Assembly: GCF_033115175.1 (NCBI RefSeq)
Contig: NC_084850.1
Location: 100,565,439 to 100,629,438, forward strand
DNA: 64,000 bases
Reading direction: 5' to 3'
Origin: Lepus europaeus
Taxonomy: Eukaryota; Chordata; Mammalia; Lagomorpha; Leporidae
This document shows, piece by piece, positions 44,101 to 55,883 of the stretch (positions are counted from its first letter, which is position 1; every line of letters begins with the position of its first letter). The notes below the pieces were generated by a model. The model was not told the DNA's origin and did not search any database. It saw only the letters and a program-made list of their open reading frames with translations. The translations under genes and the position numbers were made by a program.

Positions 44101-44434
44101 CTGGGGACAGCTCTGGGGCACAGCAGGTTAAAGCCCCAGCCTACAGCACTGGCATCCCATATGGGCATCAGTTCCAGTCCCGGCTACTCCACTTGTGATC
44201 CAGTTCCATGCTAATGCACCTGCAAAGGCAGCAGAAGATGTCCCATGTGCTTGGGCCCCTGCACCCACATGGGAGATCCAGAAGAAACTCCTGGCTCCTG
44301 GCTTCAGAGCCGGTGCAGCCATTTGGGGAGCAAAGCAGCACATGGAAGACCTCTGTGTGTGTGTATGTGTGTGTGTATGTGTCTACCTCTCTCTATAACT
44401 TTCAAATAAATAAAATAAATATTTTTTTAAAAAA
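44101..44434 (+). mobile_element. CSINE nested in the tail of the minus SINE
   Basis: Head 'ggggacagctctggggcacagc', tail AAATAAATAAAATAAAT. 'gatttattta' before and 'gttttattta' after. Its CT tract has become (TG)n at 44354-44382. Confidence 0.9.
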
Positions 44435-44451
44435 GTTTTATTTACCTATTT

Positions 44452-44586
44452 AGGGGCCGATGCTGTAGCACAGTGGGTTAAGCCATGGCCTGTAGCACCA
44501 GCATCCCATATGGGCACCAGTGCATGTCTGGCTGCTGCTCCACTTCTGATCCAACTCTCTGCTAATGCGCCTGAGAAAACAGAGGA

Positions 44587-44624
<38 letters not shown>

Positions 44625-44653
44625 CAAATAAATAAATCTTTTTTTAAAAAAAA
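44452..44653 (+). mobile_element. CSINE with internal deletion, nested, perfect TSD
   Basis: A 14-base TSD, ttatttacctattt, lies at 44438-44451 and 44654-44667. The body jumps from 'gagaaaacagaggaag' to the CT tract, so only about 200 bases remain. Confidence 0.93.
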
Positions 44654-44870
44654 TTATTTACCTATTTGAAAGTCAGTTACAGAGAAAAGCAGAGAGAGAG
44701 AAGGAGAGAGAGAGAGAGAGAGGGAGGGAGGGAGGGAGGGAGGGAGGGAGGGAGAGAGAGAGGTCTTGCATCTACTGTTTCAAGCCCCAGATGGCCACAA
44801 CAGCCAGGGTTGGGCCAGGCCAAATACAGGAGCCAGGAGCTTCTTCCAAATCTCCCATAAATAAAGCCTG

Positions 44871-45088
44871 TATTAAAACAGACTCACAACATGATCAGAT
44901 TCCACCAGATACACAAACTTCAATACTTATACAACAGACCTTCAAAGACTTCAGATAACTCTAATCTTGAATACTGACCGTGAAATATCTCACACTCAAA
45001 CCAAAGGACGGACCCAAGAAGAGTACAGAGATCTCACAACCTGAGAAGAGGCCTCAAATGGCTTCAACTTTTAAACCATGCAACACAG
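44871..45088. repeat. ~76 bp array, block 2, segment c
   Basis: Units resume after the LTR-like element ('cagaccttcaaagacttcag', 'gagtacagagatctcacaacctgag'). Confidence 0.65.
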
Positions 45089-45773
45089 GGGCTGGCATTG
45101 TGGTGCAGTTGATTAAGCTGCCACTTTTTTAAAAGATTTATTTATTTATTTATTTATTTGAAAGTCAGAGTTACACAAAGAGAGGCGAAGAGAGAGAGAA
45201 AGGTCTTCCATCCACTGGTTCACTCCCCAAATGGCCGCAACAGCCGATGCTGCGCCAATCTGAAGCCAGGAGCCAGGAGCCTCCAGGTCTCCCACGTGGG
45301 CACATGGGCCCAAGGACTTGGGCCATTCTCCACTGCTTTCCCAGACCATAGCAGAGAGCTGGATGGGAAGTGGAGCAGCCGGGTCTCGAACCAGTGCCCA
45401 CATGGGATGCCGGTGCTTCAGGCCAGAGCGTTAACCCACTGCGCCACAGCGCCGGCCCCCACTTTTGATGTTGACATCCCATGTCAGAGTGCAGTTTTTG
45501 AGTCCCAGTTGCTCTACTTCTGATCCACACCCTTGCTAATGCACTTGGGAAAGCAATGGGAGATGGCCCAAGTACTTGGGCCCCCGCCATCCATATGGGA
45601 GACCCAGATGGAGTTCCAGGCTCCTGGCTTCAGCCTAGTGCAGTCCCAGCTGTTGTTCCATTTGAAGAGTGAATCAGTAGATGGAAAAATCTCTCCCCAT
45701 CTCCCTCACGTAGCCTTTCAAATAAATAAACAAACAAGCAAATAAATAAATAATTAAATTTTTTTTAAGAAAA
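45089..45773 (+). mobile_element. CSINE split by a minus-strand SINE, with TSD
   Basis: Head at 45089-45126, body 45458-45773 ending AAATAAATAAATAATTAAATTTTTTTTAAG. A TSD, gcaacacag, flanks the whole nest at 45080-45088 and 45774-45782. Confidence 0.9.
45127..45457 (-). mobile_element. CSINE inside another CSINE head
   Basis: Complete reverse copy with a well-kept head ('ccactgcgccacagcgccggcccc'). 'ccactttt' on both sides is the probable TSD. Confidence 0.92.
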
Positions 45774-45930
45774 GCAACACAGATCCTCAAAGAGTTCAAA
45801 AAACTTAATCCCTGGATTCAGACTCAAAATTTGGAAAACAGATCCTGAAATAATTAAGTTTACTCACATTCTTAAAGATCTCAGATTTAAGCCATGGGCT
45901 AGATGGAATAAATGCTCAAAGAGTTCACTT
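45774..45930. repeat. ~76 bp array, block 2, segment d
   Basis: 'cacagatcctcaaagagttc' and 'agatcctgaaataattaag' are array words, diverged. Confidence 0.6.
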
Positions 45931-46266
45931 TCGGCCGGCGCCGCGGCTCACTAGGCTGATCCTCCGCCTGCGGCGCCGGCACCCTGGGTTCTAGTCCCAC
46001 TTGGGGCGCCAGTTCTGTCCCGGTTGCTCCTCTTCCAGTCTAGCTCTCTGCTGTGGCCTGGGAAGACAGTGGAGGATGGCCCAAGTGCTTGGGCCCTGCA
46101 CCCCATGGGAGACCAGGAGGAAGCACCTGGCTCCTGGCTTTGGATCGGTGCAGCGTGCCGGCCGTGGTGGCCATTTGGGGGGTGAACTGATGTAAGGAAG
46201 ACCTTTCTCTCTGTCTCTCTTTCTCTCTCACTGTCCACTCTGCCTGTCAAAAAAAAAAAGTTAAAA
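45931..46266 (+). mobile_element. GC-rich CSINE subfamily, perfect TSD
   Basis: TSD aaagagttcact at 45918-45929 and 46267-46278, inside an array unit. Head 'ggcgccgcggctcactaggc'. Confidence 0.94.
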
Positions 46267-46345
46267 AAAGAGTTCACTCTCTCAGACCACACATCCTCAA
46301 AGAATTCAGAGATCTCACACTCTGAACACAATCCTCTAAATACTT
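46267..46345. repeat. ~76 bp array, block 2, segment e
   Basis: 'cctcaaagaattcagagatctcacactctgaacac' is a clean partial unit. Confidence 0.65.
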
Positions 46346-46721
46346 AAAGTGGGAAAACCATTTTTTCCTTTACTCTCACTCTGTGACCTCAAAAAGCATG
46401 GGGATTTCTCCCCACCAGCAAGCAAGCAGTCATTTCTACAATGGGTACAGGCTGGGCGGCCTCTGATTCAATTCAACTCTGGTACCATCTACCTGGAGAT
46501 AGCAGCAGCTCCCACAGGATGAGGACTCAGTCCCTAAGGCTAGCCCCCCAATGCCCCACCCTGATTAATGCTAATTGCAACCCCTAAATAGCTTTAACTG
46601 TGCTTCTAACAGAACAACGATGAATTGGGGTTCCCACAATCCACTCCTTGGGTTCAATTGATTTGCTAAAGCAACTAACAGAACTCAGGGGAACATTTAT
46701 GTTAAATAAGTATGAAGTGGG

Positions 46722-47057
46722 GCCAAGCTGGTGTTGTGGTGTAGCAGGTTAAGCTACCACCTGCAATGCCAGCAGCCTATATGGGCACCAGTTTGAGTCC
46801 TGGCTGCTTCACTTCCAATTCCCAGCTGCTTCACTTCCAATCTGTTTCCCTGCTAATGTGCCAGGGAAAGCAGTAGAAGATGGCCCACATACTTGGGCCC
46901 CTGCACCCATGCAGAAGACCCAAAAGAAGCTCCTGGCTTCAGCCTGGCCCAGCCCCGGCTGGTGTGGCCAACTGGGAGTGAATCAGGTGATAGAAGACTT
47001 CTTTCTTTCTCTCTCAACTCTGTATTTCAAATAAATAAAATTAATCTTTAAAAAAAG
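46722..47057 (+). mobile_element. CSINE with 17 bp internal duplication
   Basis: 'gctgcttcacttccaat' occurs at 46803-46819 and 46825-46841. Otherwise a standard full-length copy. Confidence 0.92.
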
Positions 47058-47152
47058 TCTGGGATGTGGTAGAGGAGAAAGGCTGCAGAGCTTTCATGCA
47101 CTCTTCAGGGTTCAGCTCTCCAACCTAGTCCATCGTTTGGTTGCTTGGTTTG

Positions 47153-47452
47153 TTTTAATTTTTATTTATTTGTTTCCAGTTTATTTGAAGGGCAAAGAGA
47201 GGGGGAGAAATCTTACATTGGCTTAATCAGTCCCCAAATGCTCAAAACAGCCAGAGCTGGGCCAGGCCAAAGCCAGGAGTTCAGAACTCAATCCAAGTCC
47301 CCTACATGGGTGGCAGGGATTCAAGTGACTTGAGCCATCACCGGCTGCCTCCCATGTGCATTAGCAGAAAGCCAGATCGGAAGCAGAGGAGCCATGATTT
47401 GAACTGGCATCCCAAGTGGTGACTTAACCACTGTGCCAAAAGCCCATCCCCC
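47153..47452 (-). mobile_element. Old CSINE
   Basis: Reverse copy without a long GA tract; 'cagggattcaagtgacttgagccatcaccggctgcctccc' marks the early type. Confidence 0.85.
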
Positions 47453-47628
47453 TTTTCAGTTTTTATGGAAGCTTCATTACATCATTACATACAATGATTG
47501 ATTAAATCATTGGCCGTTGGTGATCAACTCGATTTTCAGCCCCTCTCCTCTTTCTGAGCACTAGGAGGTGGGACTGAAAGTTCTACCCCTCTAATTCTTC
47601 CTTTACAAATGAATAAAACATAACTATG

Positions 47629-47857
47629 GCTCTAAAAGATTTCAGTGACCACATACACTGAACTCAGAACCTAATTCTCTCCAGATTCAAATCTCCCATC
47701 GTGAAAAAAAAAATCTTATGTCCTGAAAATAACTCCAAATACTCCAGAGTACTATGTTGAGATACAGACCCTCAAAGATTTCAGATACCCCACATCTCAA
47801 CATCATCAAAGATATGACACACATACTTTGGGACATTGACCCTATAAAAGTATTGAG
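47629..47857. repeat. ~76 bp array, block 2, segment f
   Basis: Last visible units ('cagaccctcaaagatttcag', 'ctttgggacattgaccctataaaag') end where L1 sequence starts. Confidence 0.6.
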
Positions 47858-48266
47858 ACCTGCACTATTCACAATAGCAAGGTGGAAACAAGCAACTCAG
47901 GTGTTTATCAATGGATGAATGGATAAGCAAAATGTGGTATATACATACAATGAGATATTATTCAGCCTTTTTCATATTTTAAGGATCAGTTTATTAAAAT
48001 AGCTCATTTAAATTATTCCACCTTTAAACAGAGGGGAATTCTGAGCCAGGCATTTATTCCAGTAGTTACCACTTGGGACAACTGCTACTCCACTTTCAAT
48101 CCAACTTGGTACTAATGCACACCCTTGGAGGCAGCAGATGATGGCTCAAATACCTGGATCCCTGCCAGCCATGTGGGAGACCCAGACTGAGTTCTGGGCT
48201 CCTGTCTTCAGCCTGGCCTAGTCTCGGCTGTTGTGGCCATTTGGGGAGTGAACTAGTGAATGGAAG

Positions 48267-48313
<47 letters not shown>

Positions 48314-48700
48314 TTATGCATCACTCTGCCTCTCAAATAATATGAAAATAAATTTTAAAAATAAAAGGAAATTCTAACACATGCCACAACATGGATGAAT
48401 CTTGAGAACATTATGCTAAGTGAAACAAGCCAGTCACAAAAAGAAAAGTACTGCGTAGTTGTACTCATGTGAAGTTCAATTCATAGAGACAGAAAGTAGA
48501 AGGTGGTTTCCAGGAACTGAAGGGAGGGGAAAGTGAGGAGTTGCTAAAGTGGGTGTAGAGTTTCAGTTTTGCAAGATGAAAAAGTTCTGGAGACAAAGAT
48601 ATAAATGTACTTAACATCACTGAACTATGCACTTGACATTGGTCAAATGGTAAATTGTATTATGTGTGCTTCACCACAATTATATGTGTGTGTATGTGTG
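47858..48700 (+). mobile_element. Old L1 3' end, split by a SINE
   Basis: 'tgcactattcacaatagcaaggtgg' and 'gagatattattcagcc' (ORF2 end), then 'acatgccacaacatggatgaatcttgagaacattatgctaagtgaaacaagccag' and '3 UTR landmarks 'gttttgcaagatgaaaaagttctggag' and 'actgaactatgcacttg'. Ends in a TG/GA-rich tract. Confidence 0.85.
48035..48362 (+). mobile_element. Old CSINE inside L1
   Basis: Head diverged ('gccaggcatttattccagtag'), body early type, CT tract 48270-48310, tail 'aataatatgaaaataaatttt'. Confidence 0.82.
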
Positions 48701-48815
48701 TGTGTGTAAGATAGAGGGAGAGGAAGGGAGAGAGGGAGACAGAGAGATTTGAGGATATGAACTGTATTATCCATCTATGATATTTTCTTTTTAAAAAAAT
48801 GGATTAATTGATTTT
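48701..48815. repeat. TG/GA microsatellite and short spacer
   Basis: (TG)n at 48685-48708 and a (GGGAGA)-type tract at 48715-48748 follow the L1 end. Confidence 0.6.
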
Positions 48816-49008
48816 TCTAAGATTTATTTATTTGACAGGCAGAGTTATAGACAGAGAGAAGGAGAAACAGAGAGAAATGTCTTCCATCCCCAAATGGCTG
48901 CCATGGCCGGAGCTGGGCCGATCCGAAGCCAGGAGCCAGGAGCTTCTTCCAGATCGCCCACAAGTGTGCAAGGGCCCAAACGCTTGGGCCAGCTTCCAGT
49001 GCTTTATC
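48816..49008 (-). mobile_element. CSINE, 5'-truncated
   Basis: Tail side plus body up to 'cgcttgggccagcttccagtgcttta'; no head. Confidence 0.87.
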
Positions 49009-49824
49009 CTATTGAGCTAATAAATATACAGCAATTGGAGAATTTTACTTTGTGATCAGAACGTATTGTTAAAAAGCAAACACTCTTTTAATAAGCCTGG
49101 TGTATGAAAGGGAACATAGTAAAAGTCCAAAATGGTTTGATTGTACAGAAAATCATATTGCGTTTTTAAAAGAAATGACATAATAAGATTAATCCTCTTG
49201 TCTTGCTAAATCAGAATTCTTGCAAATATAAAGTTAAAATTTCAAATAAGCACCTCATTTTCACTCCTTTTCTTGTAGAAAGACACAGTATAGATATAAT
49301 CAGCTACCATATGTCACGCCAGATGAAGCTATGTCCCAGTGTTTAGGAAAAAGATATCAGGAAATTTCTCAATTTTATGGAGATTAAGGCTTTGAAAGCA
49401 CCACTGCATATGCTGGATGGCTAGCTATGTCCAACAGCAAAGTGAACATGAGATTTTCACAATAGCAAGAGATTTTGGAAAAAAGAAATGGAAGTTTCTA
49501 GTTGAATAGATACAGTTATTTTATTTTTACTGGAAAGTGTAACAGACATTAACAGAGTTTGTTTGGGGTCAACTTCCCACTATTTATTTTGTTTCACAAA
49601 CTTATGCCAATTCTCTTTCCATTTCTTGCTGACTGAACGCTGGACCTAGTTCAGTTGTTTGAAAGATGGGAATCAGTCAGAGTAAACCACAGACGTTTTA
49701 GTGGGATTGTGTATATAGTGGTCTGTATGTAGAAATAAAGTGGATTTTCAGGATGAAATGGGATAGCCACAAAAAAATTAAACTACTTTTTTTTAAAATG
49801 GAGATGGAAGAAAGGGAAAATATC
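49009..49824. other. AT-rich non-coding, no recognisable element
   Basis: About 800 bases with no gene or confident repeat. Confidence 0.3.
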
Positions 49825-49840
49825 AGTATATAAAAATTAT

Positions 49841-50183
49841 TTAAAAATTTTTTTTGACAGGCAGAGTTAGACAGAGAGAGAGACAGAGAAAAAGGTCTTC
49901 CTTTTTCCGTTGGTTCACCCCCAAAGTGGCCGCTATGGCCAGCGCGTTGCGGCTGGCACGCTGCGCCGATCCGAAGCCAGGAACCAGGAGCTTCCTCCTG
50001 GTCTCCCGTGTGGGTGCAGGGCCCAAGGACCTGGGCCATCCTCCACTGCACTCCCGGGCCACAGTAGAGAGCTGGACTGGAAGAGGAGCAACCGGGACAG
50101 AACTGGCGCCCCAACTGGGACTAGAACCCCGGGGTGCCAGCGCCACAGGCGGAGGATTAGCCCAGTGAGCCGCAGCGCCAGCC
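49841..50183 (-). mobile_element. GC-rich CSINE subfamily, perfect TSD
   Basis: A 16-base TSD, agtatataaaaattat, lies at 49825-49840 and 50184-50199. The duplicated B-box-like motif is visible at the head side (50100-50130). Confidence 0.95.
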
Positions 50184-50199
50184 AGTATATAAAAATTAT

Positions 50200-50829
50200 A
50201 AAAATGACAGCTGTAAAGCAGGCAGTTTCCCACTCATGACACCCAATATGCCTGCACTAGGGTATACTCTTTCTGGTTGGTGGGAGCAGCATGGGTGATA
50301 TGTCAAACACAAGCTCTCTAGAATGAGAGCTCTCTGGAAAAGGCTTTATTGCATTCTTACAAATGTTAGCAAGAAAAGGACCAGGTCCTGGGACAAGTTC
50401 TACAACTACCAGCAAGAAGGCTAGGTAGCAGCTGGAAACATATCTGCTGGACACAAGAACCAAAATGATTATTAAAATGCAACATTGGAGGAATGAAAGC
50501 ATACATTGTTTACACTGAGCTTATATTGGCTGTAGATAAAAAGAGGTAGGCAATGGATATGGGGAAAGTTTGAGGACAGGACAGCCCATAAGGAGAAGTA
50601 CTTGTTGCTTCTGGATTGTTTGAGGTTAACAGAAAGTTCATGTGCAAGCAAGAAGGAGTGGTGACTGGAGGATCAGCCATCAGAGGGGAGAGTTTTAATT
50701 CAAGGTCTCAAATTACATTCAATTACACCAGTCTTTTTATCATTATTATTTTGAACTGTGATTGTTATCTGAATTAACTTATCTCAGCTCTGACCTTTGT
50801 AATATTTAAGACAACTCAGAATCATTGTT
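50200..50829. other. Non-coding; may include the pseudogene's 3' UTR
   Basis: No open frame or family recognised. As the sequence downstream of a minus-strand pseudogene, the part nearest 50829 could be its 3' UTR, but no reversed poly-A tail is visible. Confidence 0.3.
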
Positions 50830-52138
<1,309 letters not shown>

Positions 52139-52502
52139 TAAAAATTATTTATTAATTCATTTATTTATTTAAAATACAGAGTAATAGGAAGAGAGAGAAG
52201 GAGGAAGGGAGGGAGGGAGCGGGGGAGGGAGGGAGGGAGATATTCCATCCACTGGTTCACTCCTCAAATGCCCACAACAGCCGAAACTGGGCCAGGTTAC
52301 AGCCAGGAACCAGGAATTTAATCTAGGTCTCCCACCTGGGTGACAACGACTCAAGTATTTTGAACCATCATCTGCTGTCTCTTAGACGCATTAGCAGGAA
52401 GCTGGACAAGAAGCGGAGGCAGAACCCAATCCCAGGCATTCTGATATGGGATATGGGTATCCCAAAGGGACACTTAACCTGCTGTGCCACAATGTCCACC
52501 CC
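52139..52502 (-). mobile_element. Old CSINE with GGGA tract
   Basis: Reverse copy; the CT/GA tract is (GGGAGGGA)n-like at 52205-52240. Flanks 'aaattcccaccctt' and 'aaattcctactctt' form an imperfect TSD. Confidence 0.88.
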
Positions 52503-52712
52503 TAAATTCCTACTCTTCAATTTACCTGCCTTCTTGCACTTCTATCACCTTGCTTGAAGGACATTGGAGAAAAGAATTTGTATTTCAATGGTAAACTCTT
52601 TTGTTCAGTGTTATAAATTCTAGCCCTGTTCATTACTTTTAAATATTTTGTTATTCTTTGTAAGCTGTAGGTAAGTGATAGATATGGAAATGAGTCCTGT
52701 CTGGCAATGGCT

Positions 52713-52744
52713 TAAATTTTTTAATTTGTTTTTCATTTTATCTG

Positions 52745-52782
<38 letters not shown>

Positions 52783-53020
52783 CTCTTATCTACTGCTTTA
52801 CGATCTAAATGCCCTCAACAGCTACAACTGAGCCAGGCTGAAGTCAGTAGCACAGAACCCAATCTGGATCTCCCAAGTGGGCGACAAGGACTGAAGTACT
52901 TGGGCCATCAGCTGCTGCCTCCCAGGATGTGCATCAGTTAGAAGTGGATCTGAAATTCGAGCCAAAACTCCAGTATGGGATGCAGCTGTTCCAAGAAGGG
53001 ACTTAAGCAGTGCCCCTGGT
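52713..53020 (-). mobile_element. Old CSINE
   Basis: Reverse diverged copy; (GA)n at 52751-52780; head 'gggacttaagcagtgcccc'. Confidence 0.83.
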
Positions 53021-53224
53021 AGTGGTTTTAATTTATTTTCTCCTCCTTATGGAAAAAAAAAACACAGTTTTGTGGAATTGTCAGTTTATCTCAACATTGG
53101 TTTACCTCATATAAATCTGTGCTCGTATGACTTTTTCTTTGCACCAGTTACAACATCTGCCTGGTTCTCTTAAATCATAGGAGTGACAAATGTGCTCTCC
53201 TTGACCAAATGTTGGTCAGGCTCC

Positions 53225-53540
53225 TCTGAGCCCGCTCCTTCCCCTGGTGCCCTCCACCTCCCTCTCCTGGCTCTCTTCTTGCCGGGCCTTCACAGCCCAG
53301 CTGCAGTGAGAAGCCCTGCTAAGTCAGTTTAGCAACGAATCCCTCAGCCTTTGATGTCTCAGCCCCTTAGTAATTTTGCATCCCCTGAGCTCTTTCATTT
53401 TGCTCTTGGCTGTACACCCCCAGCTGTCTATGCTGTACTTGGAACTGAGCCCCATTCTATACTGAGGTCTCTCCCCTGTTGTAACAGTTCCTGAATAAAA
53501 TTTGGTTTTACCTCTTTAACCACTGCAAGACCCTGATTTT
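53225..53540 (+). mobile_element. LTR-like 3' region
   Basis: 'ttttgctcttggctgtacacccccagctgtc', 'gaggtctctcccctgttgtaacagttcctgaataaaatttgg' resembles the R-U5 part of an old retroviral LTR, with its AATAAA near 53491. Confidence 0.5.
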
Positions 53541-53879
53541 CTTTAAAAGGAGTAAAGGCAATTCTTTACCGTGTGTTCATTTTTCTATCTATAGGAAAAT
53601 CATGACTTTACCTTTTTTCTGAAAATTCTCTTTCAACAGACTTCTCTGGCTCTCATCAAAGCCTATCTCTCACTTTTTCAAAGGAAAATTGATTCCATAC
53701 GGATGTCTTCAAGAAAAGCTTTATGATGTGCTCCTTCAGTGCTTAACCATTTCATGTGTGATGACTGCGAGGATTTTCCTATCCAAAATTATGTTAATGA
53801 ATAAATTTATAAATGTGCCTATATAAGAATAGATTGCATATAAATAAAAGTATGAATTTATGAATAAATATAAAGAGCT
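53541..53879. other. AT-rich non-coding
   Basis: No gene or confident repeat; leads into L1. Confidence 0.3.
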
Positions 53880-54314
53880 CCCAAGAATCAAGAAGTCATG
53901 TGTAAACAGACATTTCTCAAAAGAAAGCATACAAATGGCTAACAGGTACATGAAAAAAATGTTCCACATCACAAATCAGCAGAGAAATGCAAATCAAAAC
54001 TACAATGAGACATCACCTCACTCCCGCAAGATTGGCTATTATCAAAATGACAAAAGGTAACAAGTGTGGGTGAGGGTGTGAAGAAAATCCTTGCATGCTG
54101 TTGGTGGAGATGTAAATTAGTACAGCCATTGTGGAAAACAGCATGCAGCTTCCTGAAAAAACTAAAAATAGAACTACCATATCATCCAGCAATCCCACTC
54201 CAGGGTATATACCCAAGGCAAATAAAAACCACCTCTCAAAGAGACATCAGGCACTCCTATGTCTATTGCAGCACACTATTCACAAATAGAAATGGAAGCA
54301 ACTAAATGTCCACT
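53880..54314 (+). mobile_element. Old L1 ORF2 3' region, part 1
   Basis: 'acagacatttctcaaaagaaagcatacaaatggc', 'gagaaatgcaaatcaaaactacaatgagacatcacctcac', 'ccattgtggaaaacagcatg' and 'ccagcaatcccactcc' are L1 ORF2 C-terminal landmarks. Reading is broken. It continues at 56644 after an LTR insertion. Confidence 0.9.
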
Positions 54315-54856
54315 TGTCGTGGGGGTGACTCCTGGGTTAGGTTTGGTCTAGGTTTTTATCTCCACACAAGAAAGAATTCAAGGAGGAGACACAGATAAAG
54401 GTGAGCAGGAAAGCAAGATTTATTTAAAGGCCAAGAGAAAGTGCACACTCAGGAGGGAGAGCAGGCAACCTCATGGGAGTGTTGCAATTATCACAGTTTG
54501 AGGTCATCCTTTTGTAGGATGGGGTGGTGCCTGGAGCAGGGCTTTTAATTGAATATTCAAAGAAGGCAAGGTCTCAGGTGAGGCTTGAGTATCACCCATG
54601 TCAGTATGCCCACCCCCCTCCCCCCATTTTTAAATCTCAGAAGTGTCATGGCTTCAGGAGCAAGTGGGGCTGCAGCATATGTGCAGTAATCTTGGAAATC
54701 TCATAGCATCAAGTGCATGATGGATTGGGCATGCTGATCGTGATCATTTCATTATCATCGCAGGCACCCAACCTGCAGCCGTGTTGGATATTTCTAGCAG
54801 GCAAAACTGTGGCAGCTGTGAAGTAGGCAGGCATACAGGTTAAAATTGATTGGATT

Positions 54857-55520
54857 TGTGAACTGGAAGACCACGCCTTCGCCACGCCCCTGTGTGACCT
54901 CATGCCCCTACCTGATGCCTTTGCCATGCCCCTGAGTGGCCTCATGCCCCTACCTGGCCACACCTGGGTGCCCACCAGCCAATCGGGTTAATTAACCACT
55001 CCCCTTTGGAAGTGGGTTAAAAGCCGGGCCACACCGTGGCTCTTTTTCCCTGGCCTCTTGCTAGGAAGGGGCTTGCTGTAGCCCCACGCCTCCAGGGCGC
55101 ATGGCCTTCGGGCCATGTGCTCAGGCTTCCTGGCCTAGATGCTCTTCCACATGGCTGGCTCCTGGTGCTCGGTATGAACCCCTATTTACCTCTCTCTCCT
55201 AAATAAAGCTCTCACTCTCCTATGCATCTTTCTCACTAAATAAAAGCTTAAAACGCACCATGCTGCCTCATTTATCTGTGCCGGTATTTAGAATTCTTCT
55301 CTAAATATTAGGCAAGAACCCTCTTGGGCTTATTAATATTGGGGATTTAGTAATAAGCCCGTGGTGAAATGGTAAGGCACCCCAAATTCCATAGCACATG
55401 TGGCACCCCGGATAGCATTTCTAGGGAACTTTAAGGGGCCACATTTCAGTGTAAATTTTAGGGGGTCTTTTCCGATTTCAGCTGCGGCTACACAGAAGGG
55501 GCTGGGGTTTGGGTGGTGCA
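54857..55520 (+). mobile_element. Plus-oriented LTR-like segment inside the composite
   Basis: Carries 'ccaatcgggttaattaacc', a TTAAAAG box near 55017, 'gctctttttccctggcctcttgc' and AATAAA signals at about 55202 and 55238, in the order promoter, cap region, poly-A. It may be a separate insertion or rearranged material. No coding capacity. Confidence 0.6.
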
Positions 55521-55552
55521 TGTGTTAGCAGAGATGGGTGGGATAGGTTCTT

Positions 55553-55883
55553 TTTTTTTTTTTTTTTTTGACAGAGTGGACAGTGAGAGAGAGAGACAGA
55601 GAGAAAGGTCTTCCTTTTGCCGTTGGTACACCCTCCAATGGTTGCCGCGGCCGGCGCATCGCACTGATCCGAAGCCAGGAGCTAGGTGCTTCCTCCTGGT
55701 CTCCCATGCGGGTGCAGGGCCCAAGCACTTGGGCCATCCTCCACTGCCTTCCCGGGCCATAGCAGAGAGCTGGCCTGGAAGAGGGGCAACTGGGACAGAA
55801 TCCGGTGCCCTGACCAGGACTAGAACCCGGTGTGCCGGTGCCGCAAGGTGGAGGATTAGCCTACTGAGCCACGGCACCGGCCA
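55553..55883 (-). mobile_element. GC-rich CSINE subfamily inside the LTR composite, perfect TSD
   Basis: A 14-base TSD, tgggataggttctt, lies at 55539-55552 and 55884-55897. Among the youngest layers here: SINE within LTR within L1. Confidence 0.95.

Larger units (their letters stand above)
44081..44857 (-). mobile_element. 5'-truncated CSINE hosting two other SINEs
   Basis: Tail side at 44081-44100, resumed at 44435-44451 and 44654-44857; the body stops at 'cttccaaatctccca'. TSD aataaagcct at 44070-44079 and 44860-44869. It carries an expanded (GGGA)n tract at 44720-44758. Confidence 0.85.
43575..44870 (+). mobile_element. LTR-like element interrupting the array
   Basis: Between array segments lies GC-mixed sequence with 'ccctcccagggttagagtcctaggaatgg', 'caaccaattcagaacc' and 'aataataataaagcc' (poly-A signal near 44070), a U3-R-U5-like layout. 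No open reading frame of retroviral type. A SINE nest sits just after the AATAAA. Boundaries and family uncertain. Confidence 0.45.
46346..47628 (+). mobile_element. Old LTR-like repeat split by two SINEs
   Basis: 'ttcaattgatttgctaaagcaactaacagaactcagggg', 'cagagctttcatgcactcttcaggg', 'tttttatggaagcttcattacatc' and 'gattgattaaatcattggccgttggtgatcaactcg' are successive landmarks of a common old mammalian repeat that I take to be an LTR. Non-coding. Confidence 0.5.
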
